64,000 bases of DNA. Origin: Candidatus Hydrogenedens sp. Lineage in GTDB: Bacteria > Hydrogenedentota > Hydrogenedentia > Hydrogenedentales > Hydrogenedentaceae. Under the pieces are notes generated by a model, which was given only the letters and a program-made list of their open reading frames with translations, did no database searches and was not told the origin of the DNA. The stretch lies in the NCBI GenBank assembly GCA_035361075.1, contig DAOSBX010000001.1, positions 1 through 64,000 of the forward strand, given 5' to 3'. Shown piece by piece: positions 1-8,249 of the stretch. The position numbers were made by a program, and so were the translations under genes. The first letter of the stretch is position 1. Every line of letters starts with the position of its first letter.

Positions 1-15
1 CTTTATAATCTATTT

Positions 16-174
16 CTAATATGCTAATATAAAATAAAACTTATTCAGAGATCTCATATATATAAATGAAATAATAATTATTCCTAAAAAAAGTACAACA
101 AGAGCAAGAAAATAAGGTAATATTGATTTCTTTACAGGTCGAAATTCTTCTGGAAGTAAGTTTATTCTTATCAT
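16..174 (-). CDS. PilN-like N-terminal peptide, stops after 52 codons
   Basis: The ATG at 174 overlaps the pilM stop in an ATGA junction, the usual pilM-pilN coupling. The peptide begins MIRINLLPEEF, which is the classic start of PilN, the inner-membrane partner of PilM in type IV pilus assembly. A hydrophobic segment follows at about residues 19-40. A TAG at 18-16 ends the frame after 52 codons, whereas PilN proteins are usually about 180-200 residues and continue with a periplasmic coiled coil and ferredoxin-like domain. Only 15 bases remain before the window edge, so a frameshift, a nonsense mutation or a genuinely short membrane peptide cannot be told apart. The PilN assignment rests on position and the first 40 residues. 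Confidence 0.5.
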   Translation of the reverse strand: MIRINLLPEEFRPVKKSILPYFLALVVLFLGIIIISFIYMRSLNKFYFILAY

Positions 175-1376
175 ATTTCTGCTAATCCTCGTGCTGTTAA
201 ACCGAAGGCGACAGCAAATTTGGCTGAATGTTCCTTAAATATATTTAAAGATGGTGAATTTGACAGTGCAACTTCTTTTGTTATTAATTCGACAACTTCT
301 ACAGTATCGACATTAAATTCTTCAACTAATGTTTCTCCAATAACTGGGTAACATGAAACCCCACCACATAATATAATTCTCTGAACGGGTTTTTCGTAGA
401 GTTGGTGTTCAAAGAAATCGAAAGAACGGCGAACCTCAGAAACCATACGATTCATAGGGGCAGTCATGATTTCTTTAATAGTTTTTTCTCTGTATCTTGT
501 GGTCTCTTCAATTGGAGTAGCATCTAATACAAGTTCTTCATCAAGAGGCGCTAACGGAGAGACGGGTTCTGGAATTTCTTCGGCTTCAACTGCTTCATGA
601 GGTTCCGCTTCAACTACGTCTTGAAGTTCTGCCTTCGGTGCAATTTCCTTACTTGCATCTATTAGTTCTTTTTCCGCCTGACGTCTATCACAATGCTTCT
701 CTTTAATGATGGAATCGAGGATATCTTTTGCACCCCACATAAGGTCTCTTATAAAAACAGATTTCATGTCCCGAACAAAGTGAATACTTGATGAAGAATA
801 ACCGATATCAAAAATAGCAATAGTTTCTTCTTTGTGTAATAAATTACTCCGTTCTATTGCATTGAGAATAGCAATAGAATCAATGTCAAACACAGAGCAT
901 TGAATTTCACATGATTGAAATATATTAAGTCGACTATTAATAGCCTCTTTTTTAGCAGCAACTAATAGAATTTGAGCTTGATGCCCTTTTTCGTTTCTTT
1001 CTTCTGAAATTAAATCCCACGAAAGATATACCTCATTTAAATCAAATGGAATATATTGTGACGCTTCTCTTTGAACAGCCTGATCTAATGTATCATTACT
1101 TTTTAATGTAATTTTTGGATAACGGACAACCGCTGTATTTCCTGGTAATGCAGTTACAATTAGACTTTGTTTATAGGATAATCCTGTTAATGCAGTGAGT
1201 ATTGCATTTACTTGAGCTTTTACAGGGTCCATGTTTGATAGTTCTATATCTATTTCAGCGTATCCAACTTCTTCTACTAATATTTTTTTCCCATACTTGG
1301 ATGCTTGAAGTGCTTTAACAGAATGAGCACCCAAGTCAATACCAATTACCTTTTTCGGTCGAGTAAAAGATTGCAC
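171..1376 (-). CDS. pilM: Type IV pilus assembly ATPase-fold protein PilM
   Basis: PilM is a cytoplasmic actin-like protein that binds the N-terminal tail of PilN and links the pilus alignment complex to the inner membrane. The protein starts with the nucleotide-binding motif IGIDLGAHSVKA (residues 11-22), has a second phosphate motif FDIGYSSSSIHF (189-200), and ends with ILCGGVSCYP (335-344) typical of the family. At 401 residues it is about 50 longer than usual; the extra length is an acidic, proline-rich insert at residues 243-292, between the two actin-like lobes. The start is GTG, preceded by AAGGA about 9 bases upstream. It lies in an operon with the PilN-like start and has a strong promoter at 1517-1489. 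Confidence 0.9.
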   Translation of the reverse strand: MQSFTRPKKVIGIDLGAHSVKALQASKYGKKILVEEVGYAEIDIELSNMDPVKAQVNAILTALTGLSYKQSLIVTALPGNTAVVRYPKITLKSNDTLDQAVQREASQYIPFDLNEVYLSWDLISEERNEKGHQAQILLVAAKKEAINSRLNIFQSCEIQCSVFDIDSIAILNAIERSNLLHKEETIAIFDIGYSSSSIHFVRDMKSVFIRDLMWGAKDILDSIIKEKHCDRRQAEKELIDASKEIAPKAELQDVVEAEPHEAVEAEEIPEPVSPLAPLDEELVLDATPIEETTRYREKTIKEIMTAPMNRMVSEVRRSFDFFEHQLYEKPVQRIILCGGVSCYPVIGETLVEEFNVDTVEVVELITKEVALSNSPSLNIFKEHSAKFAVAFGLTARGLAEI

Positions 1377-1477
1377 TCTTTATATCCTTATGTTTTAGCA
1401 CTTTGTTTAATCGTGTCAATTATTATATCATACCTAATCATATCTTAAAAGTCAAATTTTTCTTTACAAATTTTATC

Positions 1478-1517
1478 ATATGATATTAATAATATCATAT
1501 TACACATCAATTGTCAA
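1478..1517 (-). promoter_or_regulatory. pilM promoter with a palindrome covering the -10 box
   Basis: On the minus strand, TTGACA (1517-1512) is followed after exactly 17 bases by TATTAT (1494-1489), a near-consensus housekeeping promoter. The -10 box lies inside a perfect inverted repeat, ATATGATATTA at 1478-1488 and its complement at 1490-1500, separated by one base. Such a placement is typical of a repressor operator, although AT-rich DNA produces palindromes by chance more often. Transcription would start near 1482 and leave a leader of about 105 bases before pilM. The hexamers are directly visible; the operator role is inference. Confidence 0.6.
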
Positions 1518-1556
1518 GAATAAACTCAAAAAATTTAAATAAAATATTTAATTTAA

Positions 1557-1757
1557 AAAAATCCCGCGAGTGCCGTCGGACCATTGGAAACGTTGCGAAC
1601 CTAATTTCAATAAAGTGGGTGTTCTCACGGTAGTCATCCGGCTTCCTTCCACTTTGAAGGCATGTCGTAGGCTACACGAATATTGCACTCGGCTTTGAAC
1701 TCCCTAAAATTAGTTTTAAGGAACCACGTTTCTCGGTCCATATCGTACACCGCAGGA
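1557..1757 (-). ncRNA. ssrS: Probable 6S RNA
   Basis: A roughly 200-base GC-richer island in very AT-rich intergenic DNA reads on the minus strand as a long rod-like RNA. The ends pair (UCCUGCGGUG at 1757-1748 with the complementary end near 1561-1571). Then GGACC pairs with GGUCC, AAACGU with ACGUUU, and AACUAAUUU with AAAUUAGGUU, with unpaired tracts between. The apex is capped by a CCUUC/GAAGG hairpin. The terminal helix is followed by seven U, so it also works as an intrinsic terminator. A TATTAT box at 1767-1762 sits correctly for a start near 1756. Length, rod shape and bubbles match 6S RNA, which binds the housekeeping RNA polymerase. An unknown structured RNA remains possible. Confidence 0.65.
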
Positions 1758-2006
1758 AAACATAATATCTTATAATACTATCTAATAATAACATGAATTC
1801 ACTAAAAAAATCATTTTTTGTTTTTTTAATTAAAAAAAATATCCACAATTTCTAAAAATATTTTTTACAATTTTTAAAACAATATTTTTAATTTTTTATT
1901 TAATTTTAATTGTAACTAAAAAAATAAAATAAAAAAAATTTTTTCTACATTGAAATTAACGTTAATTATCAAACAAAATTTTTAAGTATGAATAAATGGG
2001 GAGTAT

Positions 2007-2036
2007 TTGATAATCTTATCTTTTTTATGATATAAT
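2007..2036 (+). promoter_or_regulatory. Promoter of rplM-rpsI
   Basis: TTGATA (2007-2012) and a perfect TATAAT (2031-2036) are separated by 18 bases. Transcription would begin near 2043, giving a leader of about 70 bases before the rplM start codon. The region 1758-2006 upstream is almost pure A+T, with homopolymer tracts that could act as an UP-like element. No other gene is visible there. Confidence 0.7.
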
Positions 2037-2111
2037 TTTTTTCCCGTTACATTGCTCCGAAAAAAACAAGTGATTTATGTTTTTGTATTTTTCCAAAAAA
2101 GGAGAACAAAA

Positions 2112-2546
2112 GTGAAAACGTATATACCAAGAGAAAGCGAAATTAAAAAAAAGTGGTATCTTATAGATGCTGAAGGTAAGGTTTTGGGAAGAATTGCGGC
2201 AGAGGCTGCAAAACTTCTTCGCGGAAAACATAAACCTTATTTTACCCCATTTATGGATTGTGGAGACCATGTAATTATTATTAACGCAGAAAAAGCAGTG
2301 GTTACTGGAAATAAAGAAGAGGATAAAATGTATTACCGCCATTCAGGTTATAAAGGCGGATTGAAACAGATGACGTATCGTCAAATGATAGAGCGTCATC
2401 CGACTCGTGCTATGGAATTGGCTGTTTGGGGTATGCTTCCACATAATCGTTTAGGAAGAAAAATCGTAAAACATCTAAAAGTTTACGCTGGCAGTGAACA
2501 TAAACATCAAGCACAAAACCCAGAAGTTTGGGAAATCAAAGATTAA
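2112..2546 (+). CDS. rplM: 50S ribosomal protein L13
   Basis: L13 is an early-assembling protein of the large ribosomal subunit. The 144-residue product begins MKTYIPRESEIKKKW and carries the family motifs WYLIDAEGKVLGRIA, LRGKHKPYFTP and GMLPHNRLGRK. The start is the GTG at 2112, preceded by AAAAGGAGAAC about 8 bases upstream. An upstream ATG in the same frame at 2052 would add 20 residues foreign to the family and lies only about 9 bases after the predicted transcription start, so it was rejected. It is followed 24 bases later by rpsI, the classical L13-S9 operon. Confidence 0.97.
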   Translation: MKTYIPRESEIKKKWYLIDAEGKVLGRIAAEAAKLLRGKHKPYFTPFMDCGDHVIIINAEKAVVTGNKEEDKMYYRHSGYKGGLKQMTYRQMIERHPTRAMELAVWGMLPHNRLGRKIVKHLKVYAGSEHKHQAQNPEVWEIKD

Positions 2547-2570
2547 TTTTTATAGGAGGATATAAAAACC

Positions 2571-2972
2571 GTGATAGACGCAAAAACAAAAGAAATTGTA
2601 GCAACAGGCAGAAGAAAAAGAGCGGTTGCCCGTGTCCGAATTAAACCTGGAACAGGGAAATTTACTGTTAATGGGAAACCCATTGAGGAATATTTAGCAC
2701 GGGAAGTGTTGGTACGTATAGCAAAACAAGCTCTTGTCGTCACAGGGATGGACGGAATGTATGATATTCGTGCCCTTTGTGATGGCGGTGGTCTTTCAGG
2801 TCAGGCAGGGGCATTACGGCATGGTATTGCTCGTGCATTATTAGAAGCAAATGAAAATTTACGAACAACACTGAGAAATTACGGTTTATTAACCCGTGAC
2901 CCAAGAGAAGTCGAACGGAAAAAATACGGGAAACCAGGTGCTCGCAAACGCTTCCAGTTCTCAAAACGTTAA
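2571..2972 (+). CDS. rpsI: 30S ribosomal protein S9
   Basis: S9 is a small-subunit protein whose basic C-terminal tail reaches the decoding-site tRNA. The 133-residue protein shows ATGRRKRAVARVR near the start, a GGGLSGQAGALRHGIARAL core and the universal tail KYGKPGARKRFQFSKR. The start is GTG, with TAGGAGG about 9 bases upstream. It is the second gene of the rplM operon and is followed directly by a strong intrinsic terminator. Confidence 0.97.
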   Translation: MIDAKTKEIVATGRRKRAVARVRIKPGTGKFTVNGKPIEEYLAREVLVRIAKQALVVTGMDGMYDIRALCDGGGLSGQAGALRHGIARALLEANENLRTTLRNYGLLTRDPREVERKKYGKPGARKRFQFSKR

Positions 2973-2996
2973 TCCATTTTTAGATATAGAAATTAT

Positions 2997-3034
2997 AAAA
3001 GAGCGAAACCAGATAGTTTCGCTCTTTTTCTTTT
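2997..3034 (+). terminator. Intrinsic terminator of rplM-rpsI
   Basis: GAGCGAAAC (3001-3009) and its perfect complement (3016-3024) form a 9-bp stem with a six-base loop. The stem is followed by TTTTTCTTTT and preceded by four A. This ends the ribosomal protein operon. Confidence 0.92.
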
Positions 3035-3174
3035 GAACAATATTATATACTTTATAGATATAATATAATAATAGGTATAAATTCTATATTAATTAAAAAA
3101 CAACTTTATAAGGTGTCATTGAATTATTAAGTTAGAAAATACTGTAGTAAAATTATTATGCACGTTTTATTTGG

Positions 3175-3991
3175 TGATTATATAATACGATCCGCTGGGG
3201 GATTGTTATGAAGGAGAAAAACGATGGAATTAATGAATATAGTGAAGATATCAGCAAAGGAATAAAGTGCTTGCAGGTACCTGCACGCAGCCGGACTGTT
3301 CAGAACTTGCCCGGACTGCCCATACTGTCAATCCAAACAGATAGGCTGGATAAGACATATCCAAGTGTTACTCCTGCGGTCACGAATGATCACAGAGAAA
3401 AGTAGGGGAACCCCAGATTGGATATAATAATCTATTGATTTTGGTGAAGTTGTTTGAATTGAAGATATCAATGTATAGGGCGAGATATGAGTTAAGAATG
3501 ATTTTATCGCACTGTATATGGCTGTATCGGCTATTACGAGAAGGGAGATATCGTAGTGTGGAGATAGAGAATAAGCAGTTGGGGATGAGGTGGAGGCAGA
3601 TGGAAATTATTTCGGGGGTTGTAGGCGAGGTAAGCGAGACAGTGGCGCAGAAAAGATGCCGGTGTTTGGGATAATTGAGCAAGAGGGTAGGGTAAGGGTG
3701 GAGGTGTTATCGCATGTTAAGGTAGAGACACTACTTCAGGAGATATCAAAAAAGGTGAAGCAGGGCAGTATTATACCGACCGGTATAAGGCATATGATAC
3801 GCTTGTGATGAATGGGGAATATTTTAAGCATTTAAGGATAAACAAGGGACAGAGGTTTACCAATGGCAGAGTGTGTATTAGTGAAGTAGAAGGTTTTGGG
3901 AATTATGCTGAGGAGTGGTTGATGAAGTTTTATAGGGTGATTGCCAAGAATTTTGCTTATTACTTATAGAATTATAATTTTGGTATAATCA
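3175..3991 (+). mobile_element. Remnant of an IS1595-family insertion sequence
   Basis: A broken transposase fills 3208-3969. The octamer TGATTATA at 3175-3182 reappears in inverted orientation at 3984-3991, just outside the transposase remnant, and may mark the worn ends. Terminal repeats of active elements are longer, and no target-site duplication is evident, so the boundaries are tentative. The presence of a degraded element is well supported by the protein remnants; the exact ends are not. Confidence 0.5.
3208..3969 (+). pseudogene. Frameshifted IS1595 (ISXO2-like) transposase
   Basis: Fragments of one transposase can be read in successive frames. They are an N-terminal zinc-ribbon remnant (CPDCPYCQSKQIGWIRHI, then KCYSCGHE in the next frame), the start of the DDE domain (EADGNYFGGCRRGKR, then KMPVFGIIEQEGRVRVEVL), and the C-terminal part (YTDRYKAYDTLV, HLRINKGQRF, then GFGNYAEEWLMKFYRV) ending at a TAG. 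These correspond in order to the ISXO2-like transposase domain, in which the first acidic motif normally reads DETYFGG. At least three frame changes and altered active-site residues mean the gene is dead. Short open frames within it should not be annotated as separate genes. Confidence 0.85.
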
Positions 3992-4136
3992 TAGAAATGA
4001 TGATTTATATGAGTTAATTTTAATCTCAATCCTATTAGTGGATTCAAAATGATAATTACCAGGTGATTTTACGTTAATAGTAATATTTATGGGTTGTCTA
4101 TTTATAATAAATAATATTTGCGAATAGGAAATCTTG

Positions 4137-5768
4137 GTGAATAGATTTGGTCGAAGAGAATTCCTAAAAAAGACTTTGGCGATGACAGGGATGTATATCC
4201 CTTTTATTAACCATATTTCAGCCTTTGGGGAAGAAGAATGCATAACTCCCACACTCAGAGATTCAATGAAACGAGTATCCAAATGTTGTCTGGCTTGGCT
4301 TAATCCCGCCGAAAATTACCGACCAACAGGTGGTTATGAGGTTGCACATGATACGGGACGCTGGTGGGACGCGATGTTGAGGTATGAAGCGGTAAGTGGG
4401 GATAGGATACCACCAGATATTGAGAAGTATATGATGGAAAACCTATATACAATGACAAATAATCCTGCTGGGTTATTAATGAATATGTTTGGACCGCCTG
4501 AATCACAGGTAATCAACCTCCATAATATTCGTGAGACAATGCTTACTTATACTGCCTTGGTAAAATATAGAAAAAATGATTGGGCTTGTAAGCAGGGGAA
4601 AAAACTGGTTTCAGCTATTAACAGTACACTTAATCCAGATGGGCAATTAAATTATGAGCAATTAAAATCTCTAATAGAAGGGAGGAAAATCAATTCGGAT
4701 CCGTTAATGTGTCCCTCCTCTCCTCCAGGAAAATGGTTTGACTCAACTGGTACTACGGGCAGAGCCATAGAGGCAATGCTGTATTTTTCAGAGGTTACAG
4801 GTGATGATAGTGCGTTTCAGCTTGCAAAACGTTTAGTGGAAGTGCATCTGTGTATGATTATAGATCCAAGTGGTAAAGTACGGTCTGAACTCCTTAACCC
4901 AAATCATGTGGGGCATAATCATTCATATTGTGGAACATTGCGAGGATTATTATTGTATGGGCTTAAAACTAACGAGCAAAAATATGTAGATGCTATTCTC
5001 AATACATACCGTAATGGACTATGGGGAACAACTATTAGTTACTCTGGATGGACTCCTCATGATTTAGGCAAACTACGTTTTCCCAATGAGGATGGTGACC
5101 CTGTGGGGGAACATGGTAGTTGTGCTGATGTTATGTTACTTGCACTTTGGTTAGGACTGCGGGTTGGACAGACCGACCTTCTGGATGATGTAGAACGACT
5201 AATTCGTGCAAGACTTTTACCATCGCAAATAAAAGACAAAAATAATCTGAGAAATGATGGTGCATGGGGTGTATACGGCCATCCTTTCGGTTTTGGTTCT
5301 ATACTTGATGTATTTACAGCGGTACTCCATGCACTCGTAGAAGTAGATAGTCATACAGTATCCGTTCTTCCTGATGGAACATGTTCGATAAATCTGCACT
5401 TTACATGTGATACCCCATATGTGTCAATTGTTTTAAAAAGGGAAAAGGTAGCAACACTCTCTATTATTCCCAAGAAAAAGTCACAATTGCGAATTCGTAT
5501 ACCTTCATGGACTCCACGAAATTCTGTTCGAGTCCTTATTGATGGCAATGAAATAACACCTGTTTGGGATGGTTCTTGGATGGTTTTAGATGTTACAAAG
5601 ATTGCGGATAGCAATACTATCCTCGTTCAGTATGAACTTCCTGAAAGAGAAACTACCGAAGTAATGCCTATCAGCAAGAAAACTTTTAAGTTATCATGGC
5701 GTGGAGATGAAGTTATCACATCTGAACCACCTGTACCGATTTATTCAAAAAAGGATAGTAGTGGGTAG
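4137..5768 (+). CDS. Secreted glycoside hydrolase-like protein, GH127-like architecture
   Basis: The 543-residue protein has a twin-arginine export signal (GRREFLKK near residues 5-12, then a hydrophobic stretch). The body looks like an alpha/alpha-toroid of the kind in glycosidases, with motifs such as DTGRWWDAMLRYE, GHNHSYCGTLRGLLLYG and PVGEHGSCADVMLLALWLG. The last 130 residues form beta-strands including LRIRIPSW, which resembles the C-terminal domain of GH127/DUF1680 arabinofuranosidases. The substrate is unknown. GTG at 4137 was chosen because AGGAAA lies about 5 bases upstream; TTG at 4134 is the alternative. It converges with another large secreted glycosidase-like gene. Confidence 0.65.
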   Translation: MNRFGRREFLKKTLAMTGMYIPFINHISAFGEEECITPTLRDSMKRVSKCCLAWLNPAENYRPTGGYEVAHDTGRWWDAMLRYEAVSGDRIPPDIEKYMMENLYTMTNNPAGLLMNMFGPPESQVINLHNIRETMLTYTALVKYRKNDWACKQGKKLVSAINSTLNPDGQLNYEQLKSLIEGRKINSDPLMCPSSPPGKWFDSTGTTGRAIEAMLYFSEVTGDDSAFQLAKRLVEVHLCMIIDPSGKVRSELLNPNHVGHNHSYCGTLRGLLLYGLKTNEQKYVDAILNTYRNGLWGTTISYSGWTPHDLGKLRFPNEDGDPVGEHGSCADVMLLALWLGLRVGQTDLLDDVERLIRARLLPSQIKDKNNLRNDGAWGVYGHPFGFGSILDVFTAVLHALVEVDSHTVSVLPDGTCSINLHFTCDTPYVSIVLKREKVATLSIIPKKKSQLRIRIPSWTPRNSVRVLIDGNEITPVWDGSWMVLDVTKIADSNTILVQYELPERETTEVMPISKKTFKLSWRGDEVITSEPPVPIYSKKDSSG

Positions 5769-5812
5769 GCAATACATCTTTTATGTTCGCTATATTTCAA
5801 AAAATAACTGCT

Positions 5813-5860
5813 ATTGTGAATATACAAAACTTATTTGTGTAGTTCACAATTTTGCATTTT
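5813..5860 (+). terminator. Likely intrinsic terminator between convergent glycosidase genes
   Basis: ATTGTGAATATACAAA (5813-5828) can fold onto 5834-5850 (ending GTTCACAAT) with one bulge and a five-base loop. The stem is followed by a T-rich tract (5850-5859 and beyond). It lies 45 bases after the stop codon of the plus-strand gene. The A-rich bases on the other side could let it act in both directions. Confidence 0.5.
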
Positions 5861-5895
5861 TTACTTTTTCAGTTTTCGGTAGTTGAAACTCCAAT

Positions 5896-8091
5896 CTAAA
5901 ATGAAAATGTTCCAGGAACTGTAAGTACTTTTTCAGATACCCTTTTTGGCTGATTTGCAGTCTTGTCCATTTGTATATATTTGCAGTATATAGGAACCTC
6001 AGGAAGTATACTTTGTATCTCAATAGTTAAATTATCAGTATTCGCTGTGATATTTAATATAGCACTTCTATACTTCACATTTTTTATAGAAAATTCATTT
6101 ATATTCTCGGGTAGTTTTGGACTAATTTCTAACATATCAGGTTTAGGTGTTATTCCCATAAATCCGTAAACAAAAATTGAAGGTAATAAACTACTTTCAA
6201 AAAATTCACAGTCTATTCCTAAACCTCCTGGTGTGTTGCAACCTTGTAATGTTGTCCCTTGTTTTCCATCTTCATAATATTTCCTATATCCACCAGCAGT
6301 ACGAACTTCTTTTTCCCATTCTACAATTTTTTTAAGACGTTGCCATGCATTATCAGGACCTAATGTTTGTAACCTTGCCCATAAGTCGTAAAAAGAAAAA
6401 CCTAAAACCGCACCGCCATCCTGAACCTGTCCGCCCCATGGAATATTTTCAGGATGTGCCCAGCAGAAGATATACCAATCAATATTACGTAATGTTGTTG
6501 CACGGGGACCAAATCGCCAATGGTAGATATCATCGCCTTTCGAGGTGTCTGATTCAATAATTCGTTCCCCATTAAGCCATTTGAGAATTTCGGTTGCCTG
6601 TTCTTGAGATGCAATTCCATACCAGATACAATCGAGATTCAAGAATGTAAATCCGTAGTCGTGCTTATCTCCACTACGGTCAATACAGGTAAAAAATCGC
6701 TTTTTATCATTATCCCAGAACAAAGATTGGGCTTTTTCTCTGACTTTTTGGGCATGTTCACGAAGTTCTTTTGGGTCCAGGGCAAGGGCTCCACAGGGGA
6801 TATTCCATTCTGGGTGTTGCAGGATCGCCTCTTCTATTTCTGCCATGGCAAGTAAAGATGCATGGTATTGATTTGTAGCATAACAATCATATCCACCAAA
6901 GGGTAACAAGTCCCAATAATTACTTCCTATTCCGTGTCCAATATTAAATTCTTTTCCTTTTTCTGTAATTTTGTAGCCAGGGATACCATCATGTCCTACC
7001 CAGGGGTTGACGATACAAAAATTAGCATTGCCACCTAATTCTTTCCGCTGATATTGGAGTGCTAACCGCATTTTATTAATTACCTGTCGTAAAAAGTCAA
7101 TATCTCCTGTCCAGTTAAAATAATATCTGCAAGCTAAAATGTAAATAGGGTTGTTAATCGTATGGCGTGTATCAAAAAGGGAGAAAAAAGAGTCAATAAG
7201 GAATGTTCCAGAGCATGGTCCAGGTGCCAAACAGATACGAATCTGGTCTATAGTTCCATTCCATTGTGGATGTTTGTAAACGGGAATATGTGAATGAGCC
7301 CATCCAGGTGGGGTGAGTGCTGTGTTCTGATAATAGAAATAGAATCTTCTTTCAGGTGTAAACTCTGTATCTCCAACTCGTTTCCATTCCATATAAGGGA
7401 GTGAGTTGGTTTGTGTCTGAATATCTCGTTTCCAACGCAATTGAAAAAACGGAATATCCTCAGCAGTTAGATTTAAGTTAGAAATTGACGTAAGGGTGGG
7501 AGAACCTTCCCCTGTAATTTCCAATTTCCACTTGTTTTCAACAATACCATGCGAAATCACATTTTGTAGTTTCCACTGTTTAATTGCATTTTCTCCGCAA
7601 TTAGAATCGTTTTTAGCATGTCGCAAATTATCGCCTACCCAGCCAGGAACCTGTTCCAAAGGTTGAAAATGCCAGCCTATCCCTTTATCTTTTTGTCCAA
7701 AGGTTTGTGTCCATAAGGGGAATGGCCAACCTGCATCATATGCATGAGAAAAGTGCTGATGTGTGTCAATATAGCCTTCATCATCAATACGAATAGATAA
7801 AAGGTCTTCCCTGTGAACCTCCTGTATGGGTTTATTCCTCTGCGGGTCTATAAAATCATTTACCCATGTATCTGCACAAAGTAGATATTCTTTATTAAAA
7901 AGGGTGTGACCATTCCCGAGTCTCTTAGAAAGGTGATACCATAAATATTCTGTCATTATTGTGCTAACTTCATTATCATCTGGAATTACAAAACGGGTAA
8001 AATTTTCAGGCAATAAATAATCCTCTGAAAAGGAGTTTAATAAAATAGAAAAGCATGCAATAGTTAAAAGAAGTAAGTGTGTTTTCAACAT
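5896..8091 (-). CDS. Secreted alpha/alpha-toroid glycosidase-like protein
   Basis: The 731-residue protein starts with a clear signal peptide (MLKTHLLLLTIACFSILLNSF). An N-terminal beta-rich region of about 270 residues is followed by a helical region with repeated hairpins, e.g. CRYYFNWTGDIDFLRQVINKM, GHDGIPGYKITEKG and DPKELREHAQKVREKAQ. A short beta C-terminal domain follows. This layout is that of GH63/GH78-like amylo-glucosidase or rhamnosidase folds, but I do not recognise a specific family and the catalytic acids cannot be named from sequence alone. AAAGGT lies about 9 bases before the ATG. It is probably periplasmic or extracellular and may degrade a plant- or host-type polysaccharide together with its convergent neighbour. 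Confidence 0.6.
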   Translation of the reverse strand: MLKTHLLLLTIACFSILLNSFSEDYLLPENFTRFVIPDDNEVSTIMTEYLWYHLSKRLGNGHTLFNKEYLLCADTWVNDFIDPQRNKPIQEVHREDLLSIRIDDEGYIDTHQHFSHAYDAGWPFPLWTQTFGQKDKGIGWHFQPLEQVPGWVGDNLRHAKNDSNCGENAIKQWKLQNVISHGIVENKWKLEITGEGSPTLTSISNLNLTAEDIPFFQLRWKRDIQTQTNSLPYMEWKRVGDTEFTPERRFYFYYQNTALTPPGWAHSHIPVYKHPQWNGTIDQIRICLAPGPCSGTFLIDSFFSLFDTRHTINNPIYILACRYYFNWTGDIDFLRQVINKMRLALQYQRKELGGNANFCIVNPWVGHDGIPGYKITEKGKEFNIGHGIGSNYWDLLPFGGYDCYATNQYHASLLAMAEIEEAILQHPEWNIPCGALALDPKELREHAQKVREKAQSLFWDNDKKRFFTCIDRSGDKHDYGFTFLNLDCIWYGIASQEQATEILKWLNGERIIESDTSKGDDIYHWRFGPRATTLRNIDWYIFCWAHPENIPWGGQVQDGGAVLGFSFYDLWARLQTLGPDNAWQRLKKIVEWEKEVRTAGGYRKYYEDGKQGTTLQGCNTPGGLGIDCEFFESSLLPSIFVYGFMGITPKPDMLEISPKLPENINEFSIKNVKYRSAILNITANTDNLTIEIQSILPEVPIYCKYIQMDKTANQPKRVSEKVLTVPGTFSF

Positions 8092-8249
8092 ATCTATGTA
8101 CCTTTTAGTAGAGGTTAATTTGTTAGCAAATATACATATTTGATAGATTTTTGAGTAATGTATAAGTATGATATATTGTATTTATTAAAAAACTTCTATT
8201 TGTTGAATGACGGGTTAACAATAACAGATTTAATATAGGATAATAAAAT

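Noticed and set aside
1839..1848. A DnaA-box-like TATCCACAA in AT-rich DNA upstream of rplM
   Set aside because: Only one imperfect copy is present and there are no dnaA or dnaN genes nearby, so this is not an origin.
2052..2111. Longer L13 start at 2052
   Set aside because: It lies only about 9 bases after the predicted transcription start, and the 20 extra residues are unlike L13; GTG at 2112 has a good ribosome site.
2025..2342. Minus-strand open frame opposite rplM
   Set aside because: It is an antisense shadow of a strongly conserved gene and has no protein-like family pattern.
3435..3808. Two short open frames as independent small genes
   Set aside because: Both are pieces of the frameshifted IS1595 transposase.
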